A DNA stretch of 64,000 bases, taken from positions 8,570,046-8,634,045 of the forward strand of contig JAYGXS010000004.1 in assembly GCA_036362985.1 (NCBI GenBank), written 5' to 3'. Shown here piece after piece: positions 34,962-45,865 of the stretch; position 1 is the first letter of the stretch; the number at the start of each line of letters is the position of its first letter. Source of the stretch: Ligula intestinalis. Lineage: Eukaryota > Platyhelminthes > Cestoda > Diphyllobothriidea > Diphyllobothriidae. A program made the position numbers and the translations under genes. The notes under the pieces were generated by a model. It ran no database searches. It was not told where the DNA came from and was given only the letters and a program-made list of their open reading frames with translations.

Positions 34962-35526
34962 GGCAACAGTAGCTTATGTAGGCCCACCATTAATTCTTAC
35001 TACCCGCAAGTTTTCCTACGAAAACGGTGGTGGGTGGGGAATTAGGACACGCAGTGAAATATACTTTAATAAATGCTAAATGAATTTTTTATTTTACTGT
35101 ATTTAGTAGTGTTGTTGATTTATATCTGTGGATTTTCCTAATCTGTATTATCGTTTAACCTATTGCGGAAAAGCCCGATTATCAAACTTCAGGTATCTTG
35201 AATTTCTCGAAAAATTGCAATGGTGGTTAGAATGTTGTCTACTTAAACTTACCTAGGTTCACATAACCATTTTGGAGTTAGATTAGAATAGTCTGCAGTG
35301 CAAAGCGCCTGGCAGACCTCAAATTTACATGCTGAACAACCTACTCCCAGCGGCCGCAGGAAGCAACTTCGACTACAAGTTTTACACTTAACGCTACCTT
35401 CTAAAAGTTTTCTTCCCTGTCTATTCTATTTCTCCCACCCCCGAAAAGTCTAGAATCACCATTTTTGAAGGAAAAAAATGCTGGAGCTAGGGGTATATGA
35501 GTGGCCCTACATAAGCTTCTTTTGCC
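34962..35526. mobile_element. hAT-like MITE, copy 2 (565 bp)
   Basis: Inverted termini GGCAACAGTAGCTTATGTAG and GGGCAAAAGAAGCTTATGTAG (reverse read) are flanked by a perfect 8-bp duplication CATATAAC at 34954-34961 and 35527-35534. The interior is collinear with 1914-2492. This copy gives the clearest evidence for the family. Confidence 0.92.
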
Positions 35527-35721
35527 CATATAACGTCATAAATGAAGAACTTACTCAGTATCGAGTATATTTTAGCGCAGCATGGGAGTTCTGATAGCAA
35601 AACTTTAGGCGCCTTCTGTGATTCATCAGCCAACATGAGAATAATTAAATCTGCAAACCTTGCTGGTCTGGATAAATGCATCAGTTCCATAGAATGGTTA
35701 TCGCCTTTTGTTGTCCTGTAG

Positions 35722-35928
35722 ACAGATGTTTTGCTCGTAAATTGTCCGGGCACACAACATGTTCCGTGGAACACCACAACCTGTCACGGTGGTCCTACCT
35801 ACCGGAACTCCATCAGTGTGTACTCTTCTCAGAATGCCACAACCAGGACGCCGCTCTCTCTTCCTGGGGCAACAACTTTAAGACAAAGTCGCTATGTGAA
35901 GCCACCTGCCTGCCCAAAACGCTGAAGG
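35722..35928 (+). CDS. Multi-Kunitz gene exon: Kunitz domain 7
   Basis: Acceptor GTCCTGTAG ends at 35721; donor GTAAGT starts at 35929; phase 1/1, 207 nt. Cysteine spacing is 10-18-5-19-3. The Gly-Gly before CIV is lost and the CIV-CV segment is seven residues longer than usual; SSWGNNF keeps the core asparagines. P1 is Ser. It begins about 195 bp after MITE copy 2. Confidence 0.88.
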
Positions 35929-35941
35929 GTAAGTTTTGGAG

Positions 35942-35966
35942 TATATAATATATATATATATATATA
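35942..35966 (+). repeat. (TA)n microsatellite
   Basis: An alternating TA run starting 13 bp after the donor of exon 35722-35928. Confidence 0.9.
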
Positions 35967-36375
35967 AAATATAACCTCTTCACATAGTATTGGTGTACCA
36001 GTTCCTCTCTGTTGGACTCTGTCTGATTCGTTTCCTGTAATTTTTCTTGTAAAATACAATTGTGTGAGGGCTTGTCGAGCACCAGAGAAATTTCTGTATT
36101 GTCCTCAGCTTTAAAACTCTTACAGGAATCCATCTTCACGGATAAGAAACACCAGCAAAAGGGGATTAATTATAGTACATGCCAATAAATTGTCACAGGT
36201 CGTCAGAGGTCAGAGCCAGCAGCGAAAATACCGGTAACTAAAGAGAATGTGCTCCAACTAACTGTCAGTGACGGACGTCTGGACGTCCCTGCGCTGGCGC
36301 CAAACCGAAACACCGATCTATTGAGTCCCATTCCGCGGACAAGGCTTCTCGGCTCGTCTAGTTTCCTGAATGAGT

Positions 36376-36665
36376 GAGTATCCTGACGGTGATAAAAGCG
36401 TCAACAAAAAAAAGCAATAATCATAGGAGGCAGGGGCCAATCAACCACCCGTGACAGCAGCTCGGAAGTGGATGTGCAGGGCTATGGATGCCGGCGCCAA
36501 ATCGATAAATCGATTGAATGAGTCCTCACCTGAGTCAAAGACTTCAATAAATTCTCGGCGTGTCTTGCCGCCGGCGTAGATGGTTATTTTCGCGCCTGCG
36601 AAGTGACCCCTCTCGTACATGCGGGCAGCCGTTTGGAATAATGCGTCGCCCCATCTTACAGTCAA
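36376..36665 (-). pseudogene. PLE family B fragment, GIY-YIG domain end
   Basis: The minus strand encodes a remnant reading RMYERGHFAGAKITIYAGG, then DSFNRFIDLAPASIALHIHF, the C-terminal part of the family B endonuclease. It begins beside an open, acceptor-led stretch at 36199. Confidence 0.65.
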
Positions 36666-36839
36666 CTTTTATTCGTGTATGCGCAAACCAAGCGACGATT
36701 ATCGACCTACGGTTTCCTTCTTTACCTGTACCCACATCTGGGATGAGAACATTTCCCTCAGCTCGCGATGGTGATTCAGAAAAATACCTTTGGCATAAGT
36801 ACGATACATGCTAACTGAAACTCTGAAATCTGATTTTTA

Positions 36840-37740
36840 TTATAAACGACCAAATAAGCAGGGTTGTAATAATGACCATCGTGTTATATAATCTCAAGCT
36901 ATTGCAATCAGTTTAAGATGTCGGCTCTTGAACGATATTCTTTTTGACCGCTTGTAAGAACTATACTTTAGAAGAAAAACGCTTTTTAAGCACCGTGCAT
37001 TTACCCGTTGATTGTCAATTCCCCTAAAAATTTAAATATTTTTTATAGAGAACGGACGCCATAATATATTTTATAATACTTATTTGGTAAAAAGTATGTA
37101 TTGTACGTATTTCTAAGGTGTTTATTTCAAGAAATGATAGCCTTCGCTTTAAAAGAAGTCTCTCCTCGTGCGATCTTTTAGACCCGAAAATTATCTTCGT
37201 AAATCACCGGCTATATCAATTTGATAGTGCTGATTGTTAAGCATCGAATATGTCTCATATCCTCCACCAGAATTTATGGGCCTTGCATGAGGTCCTCTTA
37301 ATTTTTTATAGAAATTACTGATTTTCCCTACATGCAACTGATACAACTTGCAGTTTCGAAAGCCTGAACGTCTGAATGTAATGTAGCTCGGGCTCAATAT
37401 TATTCAGGAATTTAAAATGTTTTTAACTGAGAGATACACCTTCTTCGACTATAAACTTTTAAAAAGAGAGTTATGTATCTGTCAAAGGGGGGCAGGAAAG
37501 AATATTGTAATGCGTGTTTTACAATATTATATTAAAAAATATAAGGAAAAATCACGTGATACCTAAGCAGTCTTTTATAAAAGAGAAGTATAGTTCTTGC
37601 TGACAACTGTAGAGAATATTGTTCAAGAGACAGCACTCGGACTTGACTGAAATATATTGAACTTATGCTGTACGATACGCAGTATCCAAACCCTAATCAA
37701 GGGATATTTTCCGATCGAAACCGCATTCTAGAATTTCGGT
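36840..37740. repeat. Foldback element (family FB), copy 2, eroded
   Basis: The left side has GGGTTGTAATAATGACCATC and the right end CTAATCAAGGGATATTTTCC followed by GCATTCTAGAATTTCGGTGA. These correspond to the outer ends of the element at 52045. The arms are heavily mutated. Confidence 0.5.
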
Positions 37741-37899
37741 GAAAGTTACATGAGGTAGCATATACCTTCTAGGTAAACGTAAGTAGATATATGCGATGCC
37801 GTGAAAAACAAGGCATTACGCATTAAGGCGAATGTTCCGATTGAATTTGTGTATAAGTAAAGAAGAAGGAAACTGCCCTTCTTGCCGACATTATGGTTT

Positions 37900-38075
37900 A
37901 AGTCCTTTGAGATTTCACACTCTTACTGGATTCCATCGTCAGAGGTGAAATCGGAAGCGAAAAAAGATAATTTTATAGAGAAAAGGGGCCAATCAAACGC
38001 CAATAACTGCACATGGATGTATATTTTAGCAACAGATCGATAAATCGATTGAGTGATTCCCCTCAGAGGCCGACG
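37900..38075 (-). pseudogene. PLE family B tail remnant
   Basis: Contains ACTGGATTCCATCGTCAGAG and AACAGATCGATAAATCGATT, the same landmarks as at 54050-54250 and 55200-55390, but the coding frame is destroyed. Confidence 0.5.
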
Positions 38076-38236
38076 GACTGTGGAGTCCAGAAGAAAGCAA
38101 AAAACTTCAAGTTAAGATTCTGAATAATCTCAACTCTGTTTTGTTCAGTGGACTGCTTTTAGCATTTGCAGAATTGCATTTACTGGATGTTTACAACATA
38201 GAATGACACCGACACTTCACTTTTATTAAATTACAG

Positions 38237-38548
38237 ATATCTGCCGTTTGCCCAAGGACACTGGTCCCTGCGTCGGTACGCATATCCGTTACTTCTACGA
38301 CCCCGTCGAACAGAAGTGCCAGCTCTTCATATACGGCGGTTGCCTGGGCAATGGAAACCGCTTCACTACCAAGGCAGAATGTGAAGACGCCTGTGGTTCC
38401 CTGAAAATGCGGTATGTGGAGGAGGGCGCCTGGCAGACGACAACGGGACCGCAGACGCAGCCCACAGGGGATTCAAATACACCGCCTGTGCCGGCTGAGG
38501 TGTTTGAACAGATGCGACGTATCACCAGCATGTACTCCGAAAGATATC
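38237..38548 (+). CDS. Multi-Kunitz gene exon: Kunitz domain 8 (canonical) plus linker
   Basis: Acceptor AAATTACAG ends at 38236; donor GTAAGT starts at 38549; phase 1/1, 312 nt. Cysteine spacing is 8-15-7-12-3, close to the family consensus (BPTI 8-15-7-12-3), with CRLPKDTGPC, IRYFYDP, FIYGGC and GNGNRF. P1 is Val. A Thr/Gln/Pro-rich linker of about 50 residues follows CVI. Confidence 0.97.
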
Positions 38549-39988
38549 GTAAGTAAAATCATCAGTTTTCCCGTGTAATTGTATGCAGAGAGACATGTTC
38601 TTCTTGGAATCACATTCTCTCCTGAACAACCAATTTGAGTCAAGCAACGGTTAGGACTGCTAGGAGTGTAGCCAGCCTTCCTGAGGCGTCGCACCTGTGA
38701 CCAACTGCCACAATAAATCCTTTGTCAATGCGGACTGCCTTCAAGGTCATATGCATTTTCGGTGGTTATGCCCATGCGATGACCTCTGACATGGACCGGA
38801 CCGACATGCATGCGAGCCAATGCACGTACCCAAATGGTCGCAGTTCCTCAAGCGCCACTTAGGTTCGCCACAGCAGGTGACCTTATCGCAACGCACCCAA
38901 TCACACCACAAACGAACGCGCTTCACAATTACTTTTAAGCCACTGTCACATCTCAGACAGTGACTTGCACGTGGACTGAAGAGGACACCGCTGGTCCACC
39001 CCAGTGCTGGGCTTCGCCCGTGGCCAGATATCAGTCAGCGGCACAACCACCACCTGAGATAGCAACTCCGGGTTTTATACACATTAAACTCTCCTCCGAG
39101 TGGATTCCAAAGTTACACCCTTCCTATGGTGTAATTTCTTGGGGATTCGACAGGGCGTAATTGAACAGTGAGACCACAAAGTGACACCGTTACAACAAAT
39201 ACGACTTTAATGGTTGCTTAGTAAATACATGAGACCAGGAAGCGTCCGCAATACATCTGGTTTTGCGCCGAATTACGGGGAACTAAGGTTTGGGATTAAG
39301 GTGAGGGTTGAATTTATGATTAGGTTTAATGTTATATTTAAGGATAGAGTTGGAGTAAAGGTCAGGATTATGTTAATTTTTCGACTTGTGTTAACTGTAG
39401 GGTAGGGCTAGAGTTAAGATTGGGTAACAGTTTAGCTTGGTTTGGTTGCTGAAACTTTCTGCGACACCTCATATTTTAAGTGCGCGGGGCGTTCCCATTC
39501 CAGCATTCAGTTCAGGCGGTTATACAAGTCTAAACAAGTAACCAAGAATAAAAGCAAAGAAGACATACTGTGCAGTATATGGAAAAGTGCTTAGTTACGG
39601 TCTTGAGAATGCATGTAATGCAATAAATGCTTTTGCTTACCTTGGAATTTTAAAGAAAGGGGTCCAGAAGAAGCAGACATGCTAGTTAGGACAAGAATGC
39701 TATTCGCTTTACTGGCTAAAGTAGTTTATGTAGCCCCACTCATGCACCCCCTATTCCCAGCATTTTATCCTGCAAAAATGGTGGTTATAGAGTTTTGTGC
39801 GGTGGGAAAATAGGATAGGCAGAGAAGGAAGTTTTTAGAAGTAAGTGTACAGTGAAAAAATGTAGTGGAACTTGCTTCCCGCGGCCGCTGGGAGCAGGCT
39901 GTTCCGCATGTAAATTGAAGGTGTGGGCGGCGTGAAGTTGGGCCACAGGTAAGTTGAAGAAGACGACCTCCTAACTCAGAAGGACAGT

Positions 39989-40030
39989 TGGCGAGCATAC
40001 GTATACTTTCGATAAATTCTCTTCGGGCCA
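39989..40030 (-). ncRNA. Hammerhead-ribozyme-like motif of PLE family A (left copy)
   Basis: Mirror copy of 42792-42833 on the strand of the PLE, about 66 nt downstream of the stop codon at 40097. See that entry for the structure. Confidence 0.5.
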
Positions 40031-40096
40031 TTACATTTATATGGAAGGGGAAGGTACAGGGTGACAAGCAATCAATTAATTATCGTTCTAATCAAC

Positions 40097-41536
40097 TTAG
40101 TCTTGGGAATGGGGGCTTGGGGTTTGGGTTGATAAAACGGGGTTAGTGACAGGGTAATTAGGAGAGGCAGGGGGGAAAGAACGCGTGGAAAATGCTGGTA
40201 GTTCTGCGGCCGTTGGCCATGCTAGGCTTGGGGCCTGAAGAAAGTTCTTCTGCGCGCACAACACCGGCTTCATCAGGCGAATGGCCGTGGCCTCCGCTGT
40301 TGCCAGCAGCCGTTGACCCAGGGACTTCGGGTAATCTGGTGAGACCTTGTAGATCACCTTAAAGGCTTCGTTTGGATCAACACGGTGTCCAGAGTCCACC
40401 ATATGAGCAAGAATAGAACTGTTTATGTTCCTGACTTCGCCTTTGCTAAGCCATGCTGGCAGATGCTCCCGTATCCTCTTGGATAAGCGCCGGCTCGTGC
40501 GACCTATGTAACCTGCTCCACAGGAACAAGTAAATGAGTAGATGCACATGGAAGTGGTCTGGGATGGCAGCTTATCCTTACCTTCGCCGTGTAGGACCGG
40601 GTTTGTTGAGAATAACACCCGAACTTTCGCCGCTGGGAAGGTTCGTGATACGGCTTGGTTAAGGCGTCGGCTTAACAGTTCACTTGCTGCGTCCCCTTGA
40701 AAGGGGACTTTGAGGAAAAGGGTCTTCTTTTCCACGGTGGGTGTTAGGGGTTTGCGTTCTCTCTCCATCATGTTCTTCTGAATAAACTTGTCAGGGTACC
40801 CGTTCTCTCGAAGCAGGTCCTGGATCTTCGTGAGCTCTCTTTCGATAGTATCGTCCGAGCAGATTTTTCTAGCCCTTTGCGTTAAGCAGCGGACTAGATT
40901 ACGCTTCTGCTGGATGGGTACGAAACTATGAAAGTTCGTGTGCTGTCCGGACCAGGTTTTCTTTCTATAAACGCTCCTTTGGAGGCTACCATCAGGTCGT
41001 CTGCTTAGGAGAACGTCCAAGAACGGAAGCGAACCTGCCGTTTCCATCTCCAATGTGAACTTTATGGAGGGGTGTGCTTGGTTGACAGTATTTAGAAGCG
41101 AGTCTATATTGTTGTCTGCTGGGGCGATAACAAAGATATCATCGACATAGCGACCGTAGTGTTTAAATTCATGAATCTGGTCGCTAAGTTGAAACTTTTC
41201 CAGCTTGCCCATGAAGATATTTGCAAGGAGAGGCCCAAGGGGGGAGCCCATGGCGACGCCGTCTATCTGTCGATATAGTTGGTTATCAAAAAGGAACTGC
41301 ACATTAAATGTGCATTTTAGTAGAAGTTCCTTCAGGGCTTCTATTGGGATTCCTACTTCTGTCTGATTCGTCAATAGGAAATCGCAGATGTAATCTACTG
41401 TTTCCACGACCGGGACGTTCGTAAATAGCGACGAGACGTCTAAGGAGAGCATCATCATGCCATTTAGGTTTATGTCCCTGATGTCGTCAATAAATGTGAA
41501 CGTGTCTTGATAGCTCCGTGGTGCTAGTTGCTGCTG
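40097..41536 (-). CDS. PLE family A polyprotein: reverse transcriptase and GIY-YIG endonuclease (5'-truncated)
   Basis: The frame is open from the N gap at 41536 to the stop at 40097 (about 480 codons; the first internal ATG is at 41458). RT motifs: LSLDVSSLFTNVP (A), IDGVAMGSPLGPLLANIFMG (B), YGRYVDDIFVI (C, YVDD intact) and LPFLDVLLSRRPDG (D). The GIY-YIG domain follows: CIYSFTCSCGAGYIGRTSRR, then RIREHLPAWL and SSILAHMVDSGHRVD. The N-terminal part of the RT lies in or beyond the gap. With no stop or frameshift, this is the best-preserved PLE in the window. Confidence 0.9.
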   Translation of the reverse strand, partial: QQQLAPRSYQDTFTFIDDIRDINLNGMMMLSLDVSSLFTNVPVVETVDYICDFLLTNQTEVGIPIEALKELLLKCTFNVQFLFDNQLYRQIDGVAMGSPLGPLLANIFMGKLEKFQLSDQIHEFKHYGRYVDDIFVIAPADNNIDSLLNTVNQAHPSIKFTLEMETAGSLPFLDVLLSRRPDGSLQRSVYRKKTWSGQHTNFHSFVPIQQKRNLVRCLTQRARKICSDDTIERELTKIQDLLRENGYPDKFIQKNMMERERKPLTPTVEKKTLFLKVPFQGDAASELLSRRLNQAVSRTFPAAKVRVLFSTNPVLHGEGKDKLPSQTTSMCIYSFTCSCGAGYIGRTSRRLSKRIREHLPAWLSKGEVRNINSSILAHMVDSGHRVDPNEAFKVIYKVSPDYPKSLGQRLLATAEATAIRLMKPVLCAQKNFLQAPSLAWPTAAELPAFSTRSFPPASPNYPVTNPVLSTQTPSPHSQD

Positions 41537-41546
41537 NNNNNNNNNN
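41537..41546. other. Assembly gap (10 N) at the centre of an inverted repeat
   Basis: Ten N. The flanks are perfect reverse complements of each other (GTGCTAGTTGCTGCTG before, CAGCAGCAACTAGCAC after), so the gap marks the centre of a palindrome that an assembler could not cross or falsely created. Confidence 0.98.
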
Positions 41547-42725
41547 CAGCAGCAACTAGCACCACGGAGCTATCAAGACACGTTCACATTTATTGACGAC
41601 ATCAGGGACATAAACCTAAATGGCATGATGATGCTCTCCTTAGACGTCTCGTCGCTATTTACGAACGTCCCGGTCGTGGAAACAGTAGATTACATCTGCG
41701 ATTTCCTATTGACGAATCAGACAGAAGTAGGAATCCCAATAGAAGCCCTGAAGGAACTTCTACTAAAATGCACATTTAATGTGCAGTTCCTTTTTGATAA
41801 CCAACTATATCGACAGATAGACGGCGTCGCCATGGGCTCCCCCCTTGGGCCTCTCCTTGCAAATATCTTCATGGGCAAGCTGGAAAAGTTTCAACTTAGC
41901 GACCAGATTCATGAATTTAAACACTACGGTCGCTATGTCGATGATATCTTTGTTATCGCCCCAGCAGACAACAATATAGACTCGCTTCTAAATACTGTCA
42001 ACCAAGCACACCCCTCCATAAAGTTCACATTGGAGATGGAAACGACAGGTTCGCTTCCGTTCTTGGACGCAAACCCCTAACACCCACCGTGGAAAAGAAG
42101 ACCCTTTTCCTCAAAGTCCCCTTTCAAGGGGACGCAGCAAGTGAACTGTTAAGCCGACGCCTTAACCAAGCCGTATCACGAACCTTCCCAGCGGCGAAAG
42201 TTCGGGTGTTATTCTCAACAAACCCGGTCCTACACGGCGAAGGTAAGGATAAGCTGCCATCCCAGACCACTTCCATGTGCATCTACTCATTTACTTGTTC
42301 CTGTGGAGCAGGTTACATAGGTCGCACGAGCCGGCGCTTATCCAAGAGGATACGGGAGCATCTGCCAGCATGGCTTAGCAAAGGCGAAGTCAGGAACATC
42401 AACAGTTCTATTCTTGCTCATATTGGACTCTGGACACCATGTTGATCCGAACGAAGCCTTTAAGGTGATCTACAAGGTCTCACCAGATTACCCGAAGTCC
42501 CTGGGTCAACGGCTGCTGGCAACAGCGGAGGCCACGGCCATTCGCCTGATGAAGCCGGTGTTGTGCACGCAGAAGAACTTTCTTCAGGCCCCAAGCCTAG
42601 CATGGCCAACGGCCGCAGAACTACCAGCATTTTCCACGCGTTCTTTCCCCCCTGCCTCTCCTAATTACCCTGTCACTAAACCCGTTTTATCAACCCAAAC
42701 CCCAAGCCCCCATTCCCAAGACTAA
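41547..42725 (+). pseudogene. PLE family A, right copy, with internal deletion
   Basis: Nearly the same sequence as the left copy, in opposite orientation. After LPFLD (about 42066) it jumps to the codons for NP and a stop; several hundred bases between RT motif D and the GIY-YIG domain are missing, with a few bases (ACG) of homology at the junction. A further 2-nt loss near 42424 (ATATTGG versus ATATGGTGG) breaks the GIY-YIG frame. Everything else is almost unchanged, so the duplication is young. Confidence 0.9.
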
Positions 42726-42791
42726 GTTGATTAGAACGATAATTAATTGATTGCTTGTCACCCTGTACCTTCCCCTTCCATATAAATGTAA

Positions 42792-42833
42792 TGGCCCGAA
42801 GAGAATTTATCGAAAGTATACGTATGCTCGCCA
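42792..42833 (+). ncRNA. Hammerhead-ribozyme-like motif of PLE family A (right copy)
   Basis: Helix I TGGC (42792-42795) pairs with GCCA (42830-42833). The core is CCGAAGA (consensus CUGANGA; U4 is C here). A short helix II, GAATTTATC, can pair only about two base pairs. Then GAAA (42812-42815) is followed by helix III GTATA-CG-TATGC and the cleavage dinucleotide UC (42828-42829). It lies about 65 nt downstream of the PLE stop on the sense strand. Hammerhead motifs are known in Penelope-like elements. The U4 change and weak helix II suggest poor activity in this copy. Confidence 0.5.
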
Positions 42834-44099
42834 ACTGTCCTTCTGAATTATCGAATGGGGATTTTCGCAACGTTAAAGCAGACCTCCTAACTGCCATTTC
42901 AATAGTTTGGGAAATTAAAGAAACTTGCAACTTGATAATCGGGTTCTCCGCAATAAGTTAAATGACAATGCAGATTAGGAAAATCTACGGATATAAATCA
43001 ACAACACTTCTAAATACAGTAAAATAAAAATGCATTTAGCATTTATTAAAGTACATTCCACTGCGTATCCTAATTTCCCGACCGTGAACACAGTTTTCAT
43101 AAGAGAACATGCAGGTTGTAGGGATTAATGAGTGGGGCTACATAAGCTACTGTTGCCGCTTTACAGTTCGAAATCCATCGCAAATCCATCATCAGAGACA
43201 ACAGTGATGATGATGATGGATGCGCAACGGATTTTGAAAGATAAAGCGAATAGCATTCTTGTCCCAACGACCACACGTGCTTCTTCCCGACCACTATTGT
43301 GAATTTTCTTTAAAATTCCAAGGCTGGCAAATAAATTTAGTGCACTACCTATATTCCCAAGGCAGTAAATAATCGGTTTTACATTTACTTCAAATGATGC
43401 CTCTTTTGTTTCAGTCTTGGTTACTTGATTAGACATTCGCGTCCCAACGATAACATATGCCACTTCTTAATTACTTCCTGGGACTCACATTTTCGCTTAT
43501 ATTAACAATAAGGGGTAATCTGCGTCACGTTCAGGCATACAAGATGATGAAATTGATTTATTTATCAGATATTTCCTTTATTAAATCTACTTTTGACCTG
43601 AGCGATCAGTTATTACTTCCAGCCCACGGTGTGGGGTTGAGTGAAGTTGCGATGAGCAGGTGCTCAGAGTAATAGTCATGTTAAAAACACACATCGACTG
43701 GTTTGAGGAGCAATTAGTAATAAAATGCATTTGCAAAGAAGCCAGCCTTCTGTTTTGCGCAATGAAATCTCTATATATTCAGCGCAAATGGAGCCAATTT
43801 ATCTTATCCCCTTGTCTTGTCTCTCCTTTTCGCCGCAACCTCCGACATTGCCCTCCAGTTTGGGGAATATTTCCTGTTATTTTAAGTAGCTTGACAACCA
43901 TCAAACATGCTTCAAGTCACCCAACAGACTTTGGACTTTTTGAACCACCCTACATAAATGTTGCCTCCTTAAAGGAAGCAAAATTTGACCTGCAGCCTGC
44001 TGTTGCCCCCACGAAAGCAAGCGGGACGAAAAACGACAAAAATTTACAAGTCTGATGCCGTTCAAATTCCTAGGCTAAAATTTAGGCCAGGTTATATTT

Positions 44100-44912
44100 G
44101 AGGATGCTTAATAAAGCAGGCAATCTGTTCTACGCAATAGCTGCCTCACTCACTCCCTCTCTCGTCTCACCCCTGCTCTCTGACTCTAGTGATAATGCAA
44201 AGACAGCCAAATTATAGATGAAATCAAGAGCGGTGGCTGACAGAACTAAGCAGGCTGCCACGCATGACCTCATCCCTAAAAAAACTTTTATCACCCTAAA
44301 TTTTTAGCCGTTGTTGTTAACTGTCTGGAGGAAAATCTGCTTTACGGCTGATTGGGATCCCACTTCACTTCCGTTTCCAAAACCAACGTGACTTTTCACA
44401 ATGGCGGTCATCTTATGTCCGTGAAGGCAAAATTAAATTTTCGGTTCTCTGAAAATACATTGTTAAACCCTTTGATGGAGCTTATCTTACTGTTCGTTTA
44501 GGCTACATCACGCACAACCAAGGGGTTCTGCGGCCTATCATTTAACAGTGTGAGGATATCCCAAAACGATAGTTGGTGCCCAATTTCACCTGTTTTCCTT
44601 CAATTAGCTGACCTGAAGCGGACCTTTCCTCAGTAGACACATTTTGCGCCTCAAATCAATTCAATACGCAAAAAATAACATGCTCAATCTTGACATTTGA
44701 TGAGGTATGCACTCTGTTCTACGCAGTAGCTGCCTCTCCTCTCGCATCACGTCCCTGGCTCTGGCGAAAAGGCAAAGACAGCACAATTGTAGACGAGATC
44801 GAGAGCACTGGCTGAGAGAGCTAAGCAGTCTGTCTACGCGGCCCACACACGACCTCTTCCCTACAAAATGACTGTAATCGCCTTAAAGTTGCAGTCTTTG
44901 CTGTTCACGGTC
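44100..44912 (+). repeat. Direct repeat pair (units at 44100-44340 and 44690-44912)
   Basis: Both units share, in order, TCTGTTCTACGCA.TAGCTGCCTC, a GCAAAGACAGC block, GAGAGC..TGGCTGA.AGA, ACGACCTC.TCCCTA and a final CTGTTCACGGTCTGG-like end. They start about 590 bp apart. Unclassified. Confidence 0.65.
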
Positions 44913-45231
44913 TGGGTAAATACAAATGCCCTATTTGACTGAATTTCATTTCGCTGGCGTTATTTTCCAGTGTCTGGTGCCAGTTTAAGTCGATTCGTAC
45001 CGAACTTGCCGCAGAAGTGTCATGCCACAACGAGCGGAGGAGGCTGTCAAAGCCCCTGCAGCGTAGATTTCGCAGTGGAGAAGCTGATTGCACATGACAT
45101 GCAATCTGGTCCACCAAAGGGTCAGCTCTTAAGTTTTTGTCTTTGAGATCGGTTGTACTGAGACTTTGAAAATGTCAAACTTCATCTAGAGCCTACAGCG
45201 TTGATCAGTCATTGTAGCTTATTTTGTTTTA

Positions 45232-45833
45232 AGTTGAGCGATGATACCCATGTAAGTCAAGTTAGGTGAACGAACGTTTTCGATTAATTCATCATCAGGC
45301 AATAGAATAATACAAGAGAGGGTAGAGTTCACGAAAATTAAAACAACCAATCAGTAATAATTAGGGGGATAAGGGGAGGTGTAAAGCGATCGAAGGGGTC
45401 AGATTCTAGTCTTAATCTGAAGACCAGAAAGAGTAAAGGTGGGGTAGGAGAAGGGGCGGGGATACGAAAATTAGTTCGTGTTGGGAGGTGTGAGGATGCA
45501 AGGTGTCATCGTCTCGTGACGGCCTAGGGATGCTTGCTGTCGGGGCCTCATCACTGTTTCGCGACGTGGTAAGACGCGTGGGGACGGATGTTGAGTAAGC
45601 ATTCGACCATGGGAGCCTTAGGGCCACTAAAAACTCCTTCTGCGCACATAGGATTGGGTGAGTGAGGCATTTAGTGACAACCTCTGCCGTCGCAAGTATC
45701 CGCTGAGGCAGGAACTTTGAGTGTTTCGCTGGCACTTTATAGATGAATATAAACGCTTGGTTGACGTCTGCCCGATGACCACTGTCAACCAAGTGAGCCA
45801 GAATCGCGCTTGATATGGGCTTTACTTCGCCCC
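45232..45833 (-). pseudogene. PLE family A fragment ending 32 bp before exon 45866
   Basis: The minus strand encodes the last part of a PLE endonuclease (SSAILAHLVDSGHRADVNQA, FIYKVPAKHSKFLPQRI, LCAQKEFLVALRLPW) with a stop at 45412, then a 3' region with TTGCCTGATGATGAATTAAT followed by CGAAAACG. It is truncated at its 5' end around 45833, leaving a T-rich tract and the acceptor of the next Kunitz exon. Confidence 0.82.
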
Positions 45834-45865
45834 TAATTTGTTTTGTTTTTTTTTCGGCTTGACAG

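Larger units (their letters stand above)
39976..42880. mobile_element. Head-to-head pair of PLE family A copies
   Basis: Two nearly identical PLE copies meet head to head at the N gap: minus strand 39976-41536 and + strand 41547-42880. The pair is bounded by GACCTCCTAAC at 39965-39975 and 42881-42891, so it entered the MITE as one event or as nested events at the same site. PLEs are retroelements with a reverse transcriptase and a GIY-YIG endonuclease, often with inverted or tandem arrangements. Assembly error is an alternative explanation for the mirror image. Confidence 0.82.
39714..43157. mobile_element. hAT-like MITE, copy 3, interrupted by a PLE insertion
   Basis: The outer ends carry the same inverted termini as the MITEs at 1914 and 34962, flanked by GCTTTACT (39706-39713) and GCTTTACA (43158-43165), an 8-bp duplication with one mismatch. 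The MITE is in reverse orientation. Its two halves (39714-39975 and 42881-43157) are separated by PLE sequence with an 11-bp duplication GACCTCCTAAC. Without the insert it would be about 528 bp. Confidence 0.85.

Noticed and set aside
36199..36373. A 58-codon open stretch behind a good acceptor (TTGTCACAG) with GTGAGT at its end, resembling another linker exon of the Kunitz gene.
   Set aside because: The only good donor leaves the frame in phase 2, while the next Kunitz exon needs phase 1. A PLE remnant begins right at its end. Not supported without transcript data.
43660..44055. A 131-codon + strand open frame.
   Set aside because: No recognisable domain or signal peptide, not symmetric in phase with the Kunitz exons, and next to a direct repeat. 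Treated as chance.
45265..45305. CTGATGA ... GAAA on the minus strand, a perfect-looking hammerhead core.
   Set aside because: Helix II (TGAATTAATC) cannot pair next to the core and helix I shows no match; only helix III fits. Kept as homologous PLE terminal sequence, not called as a ribozyme by itself. The same holds for 49020-49055.
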